Positions 27,437 through 38,181 are shown, numbered from the stretch's first letter. The stretch: DNA of 64,000 nucleotides from Emticicia sp965283955 (GCA_965283955.1 CBDIQW010000001.1:5022001-5086000), one strand, 5' to 3'. Notes: generated by a model from the sequence alone, not told the origin. Program-made: numbers and translations.

Positions 27437-28904
27437 CTACTTATTTCTTCTTTGTTTTAAGTCGGTTTCGATCTGTGTTTCCATAGATTTATTGATTTCG
27501 TATCTAAAAAGCAATATACAGCCAATCAGAAACACGAGTCCTGGGTAAATACTGACCGATAATTTTATACCCGAAACAGTATCATCGGTTTGGTATGGCT
27601 TGCTCCGCAACATAGCCATAGTTTGAAAGTAAAGCTGCACCGACAGCACCACCAACACTCAATCCTATTTTCAACCCAAAAATCATGGCTGAAAAAATGA
27701 TTGCAGTTGCTCGACGGTTATTTTTCCATTCTGAGTAGTCAGCAACATCGGCAATCATTGCCCAAAGTAGCGGAATCGTTACGCCGTAAGTAAATCCATG
27801 AAGAATTTGGGTAAAAAATACAATACCGATAGAGTTTTTGTCGTAGAAATTAAATGCAACTAAGCACAATGCCGAGAGAGCGAGAAAAATTCCAAAAATA
27901 TTGCGTTTACCAAATCGGTCGGCAAGAGGCTTTGTAAACATAATACCGATAATCATAAATATGATTCCACCAGCATTAAAAAGACTATTCGCTGAGGTTG
28001 GAGCATCTTCTGGCCATTCAAATTTACCAAGACCTAAACCTGTAACAGTTGCATTTAAACCTTTTATAAAAGTATTAAAACCAATACTTTCCAGATAGTT
28101 TGCTTGAGCAGTAGGGTCTAAATAATATTTAAAATAATAGATATACATACCACCTTTAAGAGCTAAAGTGATAAAAACCAGGATCGTAACCACCAGCATA
28201 ATTACCCAAGGTTTATTGCGAGATAAGTCGGTTAAGTCTTGTTTGATGCTGCTTTTTTCTTCAGTAACAGGTACAATCCGCTCTTTTGTTGTTAAGAAAG
28301 TGATAACTAAACAAATAACTCCTACGATAGCAAAAAATAACATTACCTTCTCAAAACCAACGGCCTTATTGCCATGCCCTAAAGATAAGGCTAAAGGTAA
28401 AAGTAATGACTGAATGATAAACTGAGCCACCATTACTGCAACGAATCGGTACGACGAAAGGCTGTTTCGTTCCTTCATGTCGCCCGTAATTACCCCACTC
28501 AATGCTGAATAGGGTAGATTACTGGCCGAGTAAACGATGACAAGTAAAAAGTAGGTTACGAGAGCATAAATGATCTTGCCAGTTTCACCAAAATCTGGCG
28601 TTGAAAAAGCTAATAGTGAGATAATTCCAAAAGGAATGGAAGTCCACAAAACCCACGGACGAAATTTTCCCCAACGAGTATTAGTTCGGTCAGCAATAAT
28701 ACCCATTAATATATTAAAAAACGCACCGAGAAATCCACCAATAAAAATAATGATACTGGCAGCCCCAGCTGGTATTTTATAAACATCTGTGTAAAAATAT
28801 GCCAAAAAGGTCATTAATGTCTGAAAAATAAGGTTAGCGGCCAAGTCGCCGAGACTATAACCTATTTTTTCGATAACCGATAATTTATGCGATTCTGAAT
28901 TCAT
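27437..28904 (-). CDS. GPH-family (MFS) sugar/oligosaccharide:cation symporter (frame broken once)
   Basis: About 488 residues and 12 predicted membrane helices. The N-terminus (KIGYSLGDLAANLIFQTLMTFLAYFYTDVY) and loop motif IADRTNTRWGKFRPWVLW are typical of the glycoside-pentoside-hexuronide family. The frame breaks near 27592; removing one base joins GYVAEQAI to QTDDTVSGIKLSVSIYPGLVFLIG and the C-terminal tail ending at 27437. With the downstream cytoplasmic GH43 this suggests uptake of xylo- or arabino-oligosaccharides. It is divergent from the Nudix-type regulator across about 300 bp. The substrate is inferred from the neighbours. Confidence 0.9.
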
Positions 28905-29202
28905 AATTTATTGTAGTGATTAGTTTTTGCTGAATGTAAATAAGTTTAAGCTGAACATTTGAAACCTGTATTTATAGTAAGAAAGTTAGTAAAATAACCT
29001 TATAGTTAATTTTACCACAAGTATAGAGCGTATTTTTCTTATTTACAAAATTTTATTTAATAAATTATTGAAAAAATGCAAAATGAACAAATATTAATAA
29101 ATGAAATGGTCTTTTGATGATTGAAAATTTCGGAAGTATAAAAATAAATTATGATTAAAATTTGAAAGAAAGTATGTGTAAAGGTTAGTTTTTTCTATTA
29201 AA
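28905..29202. promoter_or_regulatory. Divergent control region between GPH transporter and Nudix-type regulator
   Basis: 298 bp, very AT-rich, no gene. The clearest symmetric element is TTTATT-T-AATAAA at 29052-29064, within a longer run of A/T. It lies about 140 bp from each start codon. This is a weak candidate for regulator binding because such AT-rich palindromes are easily formed by chance. Confidence 0.3.
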
Positions 29203-29921
29203 TTGCATAATTATCCTATTAAAGACCCTACAATATTGCAGTACTCAGATAATATTATTGACGCACTTTCAATTGACTGCGTTATTTTTGGTTTCAAAGA
29301 TACCCAACTCTATGTTTTGCTGGTTAAGCACGGTATTGGCCCAACACTTGGCCAATGGGCATTGCCTGGAAGTTGGATTAGATACAATGAAAGTATTGAT
29401 GAAGCTGCCAGTAGGATTCTCTCTTCGCAGACATCGGTTGGCAATATATATCTTGAACAATTTAAAACCTTCGGGGATTTGGAGCGTTTTCCTGCTCGGA
29501 GAGTCATAACGATAGCTTATTACGCTCTCGTAAATATCGAAAAATTTGAACTTCATGCTGGCTGACCGAAGCTGATGTACAATGGTTCAAGGTTTGGGAT
29601 GTACCTACAATGGCATTTGACCACAAAATTATTTTTGAAAGTTGTCTGAGTTTTCTTAAACACAAAGTGCAGCACGAACCGATTGGTTTTAATTTACTCC
29701 CCGCCAAATTTACGCTTCTTCAGCTCTTAGAACTTTACGAAGCGATTCTCAACCAAAAACTCGATAAATCGAATTTTCGTAAGAAGTTTTTGAAGATGAA
29801 TTTATTGGTGGACACCAAAGAACGCCAACAAGATGTATCGCACAGAGCTGCGACGCTCTATAGTTTTGATGAGAATATTTATAATAAATTATTGGATAAG
29901 GGCTTTATTTTTGAGGTGTAG
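29203..29921 (+). CDS. Nudix-type transcriptional regulator (NrtR/AraR-like, frame broken once)
   Basis: About 240 residues restored from 29203-29565 and 29610-29921; one base is missing near 29564 (FELHAG, then LTEADVQWFKVWDVPTMAF). The N-terminal Nudix fold is clear (DCVIFGFKDTQLYVLLVKHG, LGQWALPGSWI). The Nudix box is degenerate: ASRILSSQTSVG stands where REUxEExGU is expected, so hydrolysis is unlikely. The C-terminal winged helix (LLPAKFTLLQLLELYEAILNQ, KSNFRKKFLKMNLL) matches NrtR-family regulators, some of which control pentose use in Bacteroidota. It is divergent from the GPH transporter and GH43 and probably regulates them. The start shown is TTG; no upstream ATG fits. Confidence 0.85.
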
Positions 29922-30043
29922 CATTCCTTAGAATATAATTCTTTATTTATTTAGGATAATTCTCGTTAATGTATAGAGTAACTTGTAATGAGAAAACACC
30001 ATACATGTTTTTGAGACTGACAAAGTTTTTTTAGTAATACTAC

Positions 30044-30081
30044 AAAAAAATCTAACGTTTAAATTACATAAACGTTAGATT
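30044..30081 (-). terminator. Intrinsic terminator of the SusC-SusD operon
   Basis: On the minus strand 13-bp perfect arms (AATCTAACGTTTA and its complement, 30049-30081) with a 7-base loop are followed by seven T. It lies 75 bp past the SusD stop codon. Confidence 0.85.
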
Positions 30082-30110
30082 GTAATCATTTTGTTTATTA
30101 ATCTAATTGA

Positions 30111-30141
30111 GCTTGTTCTATGAGTTTTTTTTAGAACAAGC
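30111..30141. terminator. Second hairpin just after the SusD stop
   Basis: Arms GCTTGTTCTA (30111-30120) and TAGAACAAGC (30132-30141) around an 11-base T-rich loop, 15 bp beyond the SusD stop. The remaining 29922-30155 sequence between the convergent Nudix regulator and SusD has no gene. This may be an RNA-stabilising or backup terminator hairpin. Confidence 0.5.
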
Positions 30142-30155
30142 CCAATCGTTTCTAA

Positions 30156-31966
30156 TTAATAGCCAGGGTTTTGAGTAAATGGTGGTCCTTCAACTGTACG
30201 GTCAATTTCTGACTGTGGTATTGGGCGTAGAGCGTGGAAATCCTTTACATAAGGACCTGCTTCTCTGTTCCAGAGTTGAACTCTTCTCACCAGTGATTTT
30301 GTACGTACTAAGTCTTGGTATCTCATCCATTCGCCAAACAATTCACGGCTTCTTTCATCTAAAATAAAATCAATCGTTACATCGCTATCTTTAATCAACA
30401 TTGCTGTTGCGGCTTCTGCATTTTTAGCGGCAGAGTTAGTCTTACGATAAGCTGCTCTTTGACGGATTACATTTAAGAGTTCAGCAGCCTTGGCTTTATT
30501 CCCTGATTGAAGATAAGCTTCTGCTCCCACAAGATATACTTCTGCAAAGCGTGTAATCACAACTGGACGAGTTGACGGGTCATTAAAGTTGCTTCCACGG
30601 CTTGGGTCCATGTGTTTCTTTATTGCAGGATAAACGTCTGATTTCCAAAGACTTGGCGGTACAATTATGCCTTTAAATGGTTTTGTTCCATTGAATTGTG
30701 GAGCTCCCACCACTTCAAAGTCAGGAAGCCAGACGGCAGTATCAACACCGATTTGCGTAGTGTAGCCGATACCTCTTCTGTTATTGGCAGCAGTTGCCGA
30801 GTTTGTAATTGATTGATTAGCGATATATACCGTATAAAAGTATTGGCGAATCTTGAATCAATATCTCTTTTCACAAAGGCTTGATCAAGGAAATAATTCT
30901 TTCCAGCAAGTTCGCCTGAAGTTTGTTTTACACTATTTGGACGTAAACGTTGGTAAGGACGACCATAGTATGAGTCACGAACCATCAATGATGTACCTGA
31001 GTTTACCAAAACACCACTTGCATTTACGGTTGAATTTACACCACTATTATTTGGGTAATTCCAGTTAGTAAACCACGGTGTAAGGTTTTGAGCAGCACCA
31101 CCACTTGCACCACCACCAACGGCATAATAGCCAAATTTAGGGTCGTTTGAGTGGTCGCTTACAAACATTGTTTCTTTGCCATAATCGTTGGCTGGAACAA
31201 AAGCATCTCCGAAGTCTTGCCATAAATCTAAGCCGTAAGTTGCTTTGTTGGCAATAATATCGCTTGATATTTTTGCTGCTTCGGCAAAATCTGCCTGTGA
31301 GTTTGTCAACCAACCCCGAGTAAGGTATGCCTTAGCTAAGAAGAACAAAGCAACTGGTTTAGTAGCAGCTTTACCCAAGAATGGAGCAGTTGGTCTGTCT
31401 GGTAATTCGGCAGCAGCTTCAGTTAAATCTTTAATGATTAATTTATATACCTCAGATGCAGGGTCTCTTTTAGCTGCTTGAGAAGGAACAGTTATAAACT
31501 CAGTATGTAAAGGCACATCGCCCCAAGTCTGAACTAAATAGAAGTACCAAAATGCTCTTAAAAACTTCGCTTGTGCTAAATATTGTTTTTTGGTGGCCTC
31601 TGGCAAATTAATACTTTGACCAAACTTCAATACGCCATTAAGTGTATTGATACTTGTAAATGAAGTACCCCACGCTGAACCAAAGTTAGTACTATTGAGG
31701 CCATTGAAAGTGTGTACTGGCCCACCACCACTACTTGCACCTTGGATAAACTCATCCGTACCTGCTTGCATTTCTGAAGAAAAGCCTTCAGTTCCCCATT
31801 GATTACGGATTTCGTTATATACACCAGCAATACCACCAAGAACTCCAGCAGGACTGTTAAAAAAAGAAGGGACGATTTGAGACTGTGGACGCTCTTCAAG
31901 TATTTTCTCACAACCTAAACTCAAAAATAAAGTACAGGCGAGTATCGAAATTTTTATTTTTTTCAT
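30156..31966 (-). CDS. RagB/SusD-family nutrient-binding outer-membrane lipoprotein (frame broken once)
   Basis: About 603 residues restored. The lipoprotein signal is MKKIKISILACTLFLSLGCEK. SusD landmarks are the N-terminal GGIAGVYNEIRNQW, FLRAFWYFYLVQTWGDVPLHTE, KSDVYPAIKKHMDPS, the TRFAEVYLVGAEAYLQSGNKAKAAELLNVIRQRA TPR-like segment and the closing ELFGEWMRYQDLVR. The break is a missing T in four T (minus strand, 30836-30839); restoring it gives FYTVYIANQSITNSATAANNRRGIGYTTQIGVD. It pairs with the SusC-like transporter 15 bp upstream, and together they bind and import a glycan across the outer membrane. Nearby CotH and GH5 genes and the LacI regulator suggest a polysaccharide locus; the substrate is unknown. 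Confidence 0.93.
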
Positions 31967-31981
31967 ATTCTTATTCTACAA

Positions 31982-34900
31982 TTAAAATTTAAGATTTACA
32001 CCTAAAGTAAACTGACGTACAGGCGGATTATTTAGGTTTACACTTATAACACGGTTGAAGTTACCTCCTTGGATTGTATTTCCATATCCATTTCCTTCTG
32101 GGTCAACAGCAAGTTTAGCTTTAACCAATGGCGAGTAAAGAATAAATGGATTTGTTGCATTTACGTAGATACGAGCTGACGAAATACCAATTTTGCCAAG
32201 AGCTTTTGTGGGTACTGTATAACCTAAGTTCATACTTCTTACCTTGATGAATGAGCCATCTTGGTATTGTGTCGTCGAAGTAAAATCTCTTACACCACCA
32301 CCAGCATTTGGTCTTGGGAAAGCATTTGTCGGATTGTCAACTGTCCAATAATCCATTACAAGTTGGTTAGAACGACCTTGGTTTAAGAAACCAAAACCTG
32401 AACCACCACCTGATGTACCAGCTAAATAAGGTACTAAAACCTTCATGCCCATTCGAGCATAAGTAACGATTGATAAATCAAAGCCTTTGAAGCTAATTCT
32501 GTTGGTTATACCACCTTCCCATTTAGGTTGGAAATTTCCAATAATTTTACGGTCAGCCGCATCAATTTTTCCATTTCCATCAACATCTTCTACTCTGATT
32601 TCGCCAGCGACTCTGTACAGGTGAAGTTTGCTTAGCTAAATCGCCATCGCCAGTTTGCCAGATACCGATTTTGTTATAATCATAAATTACTGTGAGTGGA
32701 TGACCAACAAACCAGAAATTACCTTTATTATCTAACTCAGTAGGAGTAGTAAGTTGAGTAATTTTTTCACGATTGAAGAAATAAGTTACATCAGCACTCC
32801 AGTTAAAGCCACTTTTGTTTCTGAAAATATCAAAAGTCAAGGATGACTCAAAGCCTTTTCCTTCGGTCTTACCTAAGTTTTTCAAAGCCGAACCAGCTCC
32901 GTTACTTTGCGGTAAATTCACCGAAAGCAAAATATCTTTCGTATTTTGTTTGTAAACATCAAATGAACCTGTGATACGGTTATCAAACAAACCAATTTCT
33001 AAACCAAAATCCGACTGTGAAGTTGATTGCCATCCTAAATCGCTTGCAGGCAAGCTTGTTACTGTATAAGCAAGTGCTTGACCAGCAGTTGTAGTACCGA
33101 AATTGTAATATCCAGACGATAATGCTCCGAGTGTGGCATAAGCTCCTACGTTTCTATTACCCGAAATACCCCAACCTCCTCTAAGTTTCAAGTTAGATAA
33201 GAAAGTAAGGTTTTTCATAAATGGTTCGTCAATGATATTCCAACTTAACCCAATTGCAGGATAATTAAAATATTGATTACCAGGCGATAACGTAGAAGAA
33301 CCATCTCGGCGGAAGGTTGCTGTCATGGTATATCTATCGTTGAATGTATAATTCAAACGTGCCATATAAGATAATAAACCTGTTTGGCCGAAAGAATTAC
33401 CAAAGTTAGGATTAGCTGTTACTACTCCAGATGCTAAAGCAAAGTTTGCTGTTTGAATATAATCGGCTGGTACACCTTTCACATTAAAATTGCTTCCTAA
33501 ATTATGGTTTTTGGTCATTTCATAAAGAGCCGTAACACCAACTTTGTGCTTTTTGGCAAAAGTTTTATCGTAATATAACAGGTGCTGCAAGTTCACATCC
33601 CAATATTCTGTATTTCTAATATCTGCATTTGATACACTTTGGTCAACACCTGTATTTACGAAAGTATTTGGTGGACCATAGCCATTGAAATGTACTTGGC
33701 TAAAGTTTAAACCTGCATTGAAACGGTATTTAAGACCATCTAAAATATTGACTTCTGCATATAGACTATTGAAAGTTCTGAGTGAACGTTCGTTTGAAAG
33801 AATATCATCCCCACGAGAAATAAGCGTTAATGGACTTACCGCTTGAGCCTCGATTGTACCTTTCTTAGGGTTTAAGTTTACTGTTCCATCTGCATTGTAG
33901 GCAGGAACCAATGGCGAAAGACGCACTAACTCAGTAGGAATACCACCACCCGCAGGGTCATTTCGGCGTGTCAAGGTATTGATTGTATTTAAACCTACTT
34001 TTACACGCTTCCCAATTTTTTGATCAATCGTGGCACGAATGTTCATACGGTCAAAATTTTGATTTGGCATGATACCCGTTTCGTTGAAGTAGCCAATACC
34101 CATTCCATATTGAGTATTTTCTACACCACCTTGTAAACCAAGCTGGTGGCTTGTATTAAAGCCTTGTTTGTACAATAAATCTTGCCAATCAGTCGAGATA
34201 CCAGCGGCCAAATTTGCTCTTTCTTCTTCTGTTAGTGGGTAAGCAGTTGTACCTGCACCTTGCGTATTATATGCAGCTGATAGTTCCTTAAATTTAGCAT
34301 ATTGCTCGCCATTCATCACGTTGTATTTTCCCATGATGCTTGTTACACCATGATATCCGTCGTAGCTAAGTACTGGTTTTCCAACTTTACCTCGCTTGGT
34401 TGTTACCAATATTACACCACCTGCACCTCTTGAACCAAAAATGGCAGTTGCTGAGGCATCTTTTAAGATTTCAATATTAGAAATATCATCAGGGTTTATA
34501 TCATTCAAGCCACCAAACGGAATTCCGTCAACTACAACAAGTGGACCATCAAGACCGTCTCCATTACCAGTGGTCAATGAACGGTTTCCACGAATACGAA
34601 TTGACGCTTGGCTACCTGGTGTAGAACCATTACTTACAATCGAAACCCCCGCTGCTCTGCCTTTCAAGGCATTCAAAAGGTTAGGTGCTGGTACTTCTTT
34701 CAGAGTTGCTTCCGTAACAGATACAACTGAACCCGTAATATCTCTTTTCTTTTGGGTACCATAACCAACCACTACAACTTCATTCAATTCATTGGCTGAA
34801 CCAACTACTAAGGCTATGTCAATGTTTGTACGATTTCCGACTAAAACTTCTTGATTTTCATAGCCAATAAAACTGAAAACCAAGATGTCGTTGGCTGAAG

Positions 34901-35120
34901 CTTCAATTTTATAATTTCCAGAAGCATCAGCAATCGAACCCTTGGTTGTTCCTTTTATCGTAACACTTACGCTTGGAAGAAAGTCATTATTAGAGGCGTC
35001 TCTTACTTTGCCACTAATGAGTTTTGATTGAGCCAGTAGCGATAGTGGACTTAGCAGTAATAGGAAAGCTGCTATGCTCCATCTTATCGATTTTTTTTCC
35101 ACTCTGTAGTTTTTTGTCAT
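31982..35120 (-). CDS. SusC/RagA-family TonB-dependent transporter (frame broken once)
   Basis: About 1045 residues restored from frames 32580-35153 and 31982-32452. The break near 32608-32615 is one surplus base; correcting it yields SPVQSVAGEIRVEDVDGNGKI. I start at the ATG at 35120 (MTKNYRVEKKSIRW, then a signal ending LSLLAQ), not 35153, because this places a normal signal peptide at the N-terminus. A carboxypeptidase-regulatory-like domain (about 35-115) precedes the plug domain (VVVGYGTQKKRDITGSV, VVDGIPFGG, IEILKDASATAIFGSRGAGGVI) and a 22-strand-type barrel ending in VRQFTLGVNLKF. It forms the import pore for the SusD partner. A promoter-like element and LacI-type operators lie upstream, and the regulator is divergent. 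Confidence 0.94.
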
Positions 35121-35207
35121 TTTACAGTAGATTTTTTTATTTAAATAATACAATTTATTGTAGCTGAAATGATAGTTTTTCTTAAAATCCTTATAGCTAC
35201 CTTGAAT

Positions 35208-35239
35208 CGAATGTATAGTTGCAAATTTTGATTTTCAAA
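35208..35239 (-). promoter_or_regulatory. Candidate promoter of the susCD-like operon
   Basis: On the minus strand TTTG (35236-35239) is followed after 20 bp by TACATTCG (35208-35215). That is one mismatch from the Bacteroidota TTTG-N17-23-TAnnTTTG pattern. Transcription would begin near 35200, giving a leader of about 80 bases to the preferred SusC start. Confidence 0.5.
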
Positions 35240-35281
35240 CAAAAAGTCTCAAATTGACAATGGAAAAAAAACAAGAACTAC

Positions 35282-35311
35282 CGATAACGTTTCCGAAATC
35301 GTTTTCGATAG
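35282..35311. promoter_or_regulatory. Overlapping LacI-type operators between susC and the lacI-like gene
   Basis: The stretch contains two adjacent CG-centred imperfect palindromes, GATAACGTTTCC and GAAATCGTTTTC. This is the style bound by LacI-family proteins (GAAA-CG-TTTC cores). It is 43 bp upstream of the candidate susC -33 element and about 120 bp upstream of the LacI start, fitting shared or autoregulation. Confidence 0.6.
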
Positions 35312-35431
35312 TTCTCTTAAAAATGCTTTTGAAAGAAAATCAAGTAGCTAAGCAAAATAAATAGATTCATCTTATGGTAAAAAACACCAAAAGGTGGTTC
35401 TACATAATCTTAAAAAAATACAATTATTGAA

Positions 35432-36589
35432 ATGCAGAAGTGTATAAAGTGCGGTCAAGTTGATGGGATAATAAAAGCTGGTTTTTTGCGTGGTCAGCAA
35501 AGGTTTCATTGTAAATTGTGTAATCACCATTTTGTAAATGAAATCAGTGCTGCTGAAACATCAACAAAAGAGAATAGCCAGATTACGATAATTGATGTGG
35601 CAAAACATTTAGGAGTCTCAGTGTCAACGGTATCAAGGGCTTTAAATAATAAGACAGACATAAATCCCAAAACAAAAGATGCCATTATTCAGGCTGCGTT
35701 AGATTTAGACTATAAGCCCAATTTTTTAGCACAGAGCCTGCATAAAGGAAGTACTCATACAATTGGGGTAATCGTTCCTGATGTTGAACATCCGTTTTTT
35801 GCTGCAGTTTTGGCTGGAATTCAACAAGTTGCCAATAATACTGGTTATAGAATTATTGTTTGCCACTCTAATGAGTCTCATCGAATAGAGGTGCTTAATA
35901 CCGAAACTCTAATGGCATGTAGAGTAGATGGCTTGTTGATTAGCCATTCTAAAGAAACAATCTCATTTGAACATATTAGAAAATTGACCGAAAAAGGAAT
36001 TCCTGTCGTTCAGTATGATAGAATTAATACTGACATCAATACACCTAATGTCATACATCAAGACTTTAAGGGTAGTTTTGATTTGGTAGAACACTTGATT
36101 GCTCAAGGTTGTAAGCGAATCGGAATGATGTCTGGCCCTAAAGATATGCTTATTTGTAAATCCCGAATCGAAGGATATAAGTCAGCCCTTCAAAAGCATG
36201 GTGTCGAAATTAACGAGGACTATATCGTTCATTCCGATATTTCAAAAGGGGCAGGTTCGAAGACTTTAGAATATTTTTTGAACTTACCAAATCCTCCCGA
36301 TGGAATATTTACAATACTCAATAGAAATGCTATTGAAATGATGCGAGCTGCCAAGATAAAAGGAATAAAAATACCTCATGATATCGCTTTTGCTGGTTTT
36401 GGTGATGATATTCTTGCAGAATATTTTGAGCCATCGCTCACGGTATTTAATCACTTTCCAGCAAAAATTGGTAAAGCTGCTATCAGAATTTTAATAGAGT
36501 ATATTAACAACAAAAAAAACTTTGTGCCTTATAATCAAATAATTGAAGGCGAGTTGATTATCAGAGAGTCTTCATTGAGGAGAGGTTAG
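35432..36589 (+). CDS. LacI-family regulator with an N-terminal IS1/InsA-like zinc ribbon
   Basis: 385 residues, about 45 more than a usual LacI protein. Residues 1-36 form a C4 zinc ribbon with cysteines 4, 7, 27 and 30 (KCIKCG, then RFHCKLCNHHF), resembling the N-terminus of IS1-type InsA and other transposase zinc ribbons. A linker (37-50) leads to the LacI helix-turn-helix (IIDVAKHLGVSVSTVSRALNN, about 53-73) and hinge (YKPNFLAQSLHKG). The periplasmic-binding-like sensor follows (IGVIVPDVEHPFFAAVLAGI; QGCKRIGMMSGP; AFAGFGDD). It is divergent from susC, with LacI-type operators between them, so it likely controls glycan uptake. Its end overlaps the convergent CotH gene by 4 bp. Confidence 0.93.
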   Translation: MQKCIKCGQVDGIIKAGFLRGQQRFHCKLCNHHFVNEISAAETSTKENSQITIIDVAKHLGVSVSTVSRALNNKTDINPKTKDAIIQAALDLDYKPNFLAQSLHKGSTHTIGVIVPDVEHPFFAAVLAGIQQVANNTGYRIIVCHSNESHRIEVLNTETLMACRVDGLLISHSKETISFEHIRKLTEKGIPVVQYDRINTDINTPNVIHQDFKGSFDLVEHLIAQGCKRIGMMSGPKDMLICKSRIEGYKSALQKHGVEINEDYIVHSDISKGAGSKTLEYFLNLPNPPDGIFTILNRNAIEMMRAAKIKGIKIPHDIAFAGFGDDILAEYFEPSLTVFNHFPAKIGKAAIRILIEYINNKKNFVPYNQIIEGELIIRESSLRRG

Positions 36590-37938
36590 TCTTTCGTAAA
36601 GGCCAAAGCAGCGATGTATCGCTCATTGATATATTTTTCTAAATCAGAAACTGCTTGGTCGAAACTTTGTGGATTTTGCAAAAAGCTATATGGTGGTTTT
36701 TCTATTACATTTGTTATAAAACTTGGAGCTAAAATAGCTTTATGCTTTCTGATATATTCATTCATGGTAGTTGGTGTGAAATATTTTTCTACAAAATCTT
36801 TTACAGCTACTTTATAAAAAGCAAAATACTCTGGGTCATCAATTAAATACCTTATTAAAGGCCACTGCGAGCTTACTTCTTTCATTTCCATCGTTAGAGC
36901 AGTTCTATTTAAACCACCTTTCATCTGAAACGAAAGATTCAAATCATATGGAATCCAGCGTAAAACCCCTTCGGTATTTGCCAAAAAATAATTGTGCATG
37001 ACTTGTCCATAATTATCCCAATTGCCAACAGTATTATTCACTGCCAAGTATTTCAGAAAACTTTTTACATCAAAAACTGCCTCCAACTGTTTTTTCCAAA
37101 GTGGTCGGTTGCTTACTCTCAAAGGACTATTTAGTGCTGCAATAAAGTTTTTTACATCGCTATAATCGGCGAATTCTTTATTGTTTTGTTTTTCAAATTG
37201 TGCGGTTATAAAAGTTTGCATATTTGACTCTGGCTTATAGACATTGCCAACTTTGAGTCCACTCTGAACTTCCACCATGTGTTCTTCAACAGTCTCAATG
37301 GCTTGATAAATACCACAATATTTTTGTCCTTGCCCAAAGTCTATATATACTTTATAGTAAGCAACCTTACATGCCATCACACCTGCTTTTCGGAAGAGGT
37401 CAGTTAAGAGTTTTTCTTTCATAAAAGTATTATCGCCATAGCTTGGAGCAAAAGATAATTCTTTGAAACCATAAAATCTTTGATTTTTAGTTTCAATAAA
37501 TTTATCTTCAAATTCATCAAATTGTATTTTGAAAGGAAGTTTATAAACACCGCTCCGCCATGTGGCATTCAAAGAAGCATTCCCTTTTAGCCTAAAGCCC
37601 ACTTTTTTCCATTGATTGCTTCCTTGTAGTACATCCGCCTCGACATAAATAGGGTCGCCAGGTACGGCATCAAGGTTACCGTTTCCTGCTGGTGGTACCG
37701 CTCCAGGAATAGTGGTTGCACTACCAAACTTTCGTGCTGTTCGAAACTCCATGTCTTTTTGTATTTTTTCCCAATTGGCTTGACCTAACTGAATAACAAT
37801 ATTCCTCATTTCAGCCTCAGGAAATACCCAATTATAATCGGGTATCTTTCCAAATGCCTTAGAAGTCATAGGGTCTGTATTCTTTTCACAAGCCAATGAA
37901 AATAGTAGAAATAATACTAAAATTAGCGAAATACGCAT
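36586..37938 (-). CDS. CotH-kinase-family lipoprotein
   Basis: 450 residues. The lipoprotein signal is MRISLILVLFLLFSLACEK, with Cys at residue 17. CotH-like landmarks are IVIQLGQANWEKIQKD, VGFRLKGNASLNATWRSGVYKLPFKIQFDEF, YGFKELSFAPSYGDNTFMKEKLLTDLFRKAGV, YKVYIDFGQGQKYCGIYQAIETVEEHM and NWDNYGQVMHNYFL, which carries the metal-binding Asn/Asp-type residues of the atypical kinase fold. CotH of Bacillus phosphorylates spore-coat proteins; the substrate in Bacteroidota is unknown. It lies after the GH5-like gene on the same strand with a 243-bp gap holding hairpins. Anchored in the envelope, so an extracytoplasmic role is likely. Confidence 0.85.
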   Translation of the reverse strand: MRISLILVLFLLFSLACEKNTDPMTSKAFGKIPDYNWVFPEAEMRNIVIQLGQANWEKIQKDMEFRTARKFGSATTIPGAVPPAGNGNLDAVPGDPIYVEADVLQGSNQWKKVGFRLKGNASLNATWRSGVYKLPFKIQFDEFEDKFIETKNQRFYGFKELSFAPSYGDNTFMKEKLLTDLFRKAGVMACKVAYYKVYIDFGQGQKYCGIYQAIETVEEHMVEVQSGLKVGNVYKPESNMQTFITAQFEKQNNKEFADYSDVKNFIAALNSPLRVSNRPLWKKQLEAVFDVKSFLKYLAVNNTVGNWDNYGQVMHNYFLANTEGVLRWIPYDLNLSFQMKGGLNRTALTMEMKEVSSQWPLIRYLIDDPEYFAFYKVAVKDFVEKYFTPTTMNEYIRKHKAILAPSFITNVIEKPPYSFLQNPQSFDQAVSDLEKYINERYIAALAFTKD

Positions 37939-38034
37939 GGTATAAAGTTAGTTCAGAATAGGTTTGATGTAAATTTGAAGAAAGTTAGGTGTTTGTGGGA
38001 AAATTTAAACGCTCGAAAACCCTAAAGGTTAATA

Positions 38035-38127
38035 AATTCAAGTTGCTACTTACTGCGATAGAACCGCTCAATGTTTGCAGTAAACATTTAAGTGCTACGC
38101 ATTTTATGATGGTTAGCAACTTGAATT
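38035..38127. repeat. 93-bp hairpin element with 14-bp perfect terminal inverted repeats
   Basis: AATTCAAGTTGCTA at 38035-38048 is exactly complementary to 38114-38127. Inside is a second hairpin (AATGTTT, five bases, AAACATT) flanked by TACTGC and GCAGTA fragments. It is followed by another small inverted pair, AAAGTCTTT and AAAGACTTT, at about 38128-38162. The layout resembles a very small MITE-like element or a structured RNA end between CotH and the GH5-like gene. Confidence 0.55.
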
Positions 38128-38181
38128 AAAGTCTTTGTCTATTGATTCTAAGAAAGACTTTGCCTTTCGGTATGAGTAATC

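Noticed and set aside
29052..29064. AT-only palindrome as a firm operator for the Nudix regulator
   Set aside because: It is made only of A and T in a region of extreme AT content, so chance is a sufficient explanation; kept only as a weak note in the control-region entry.
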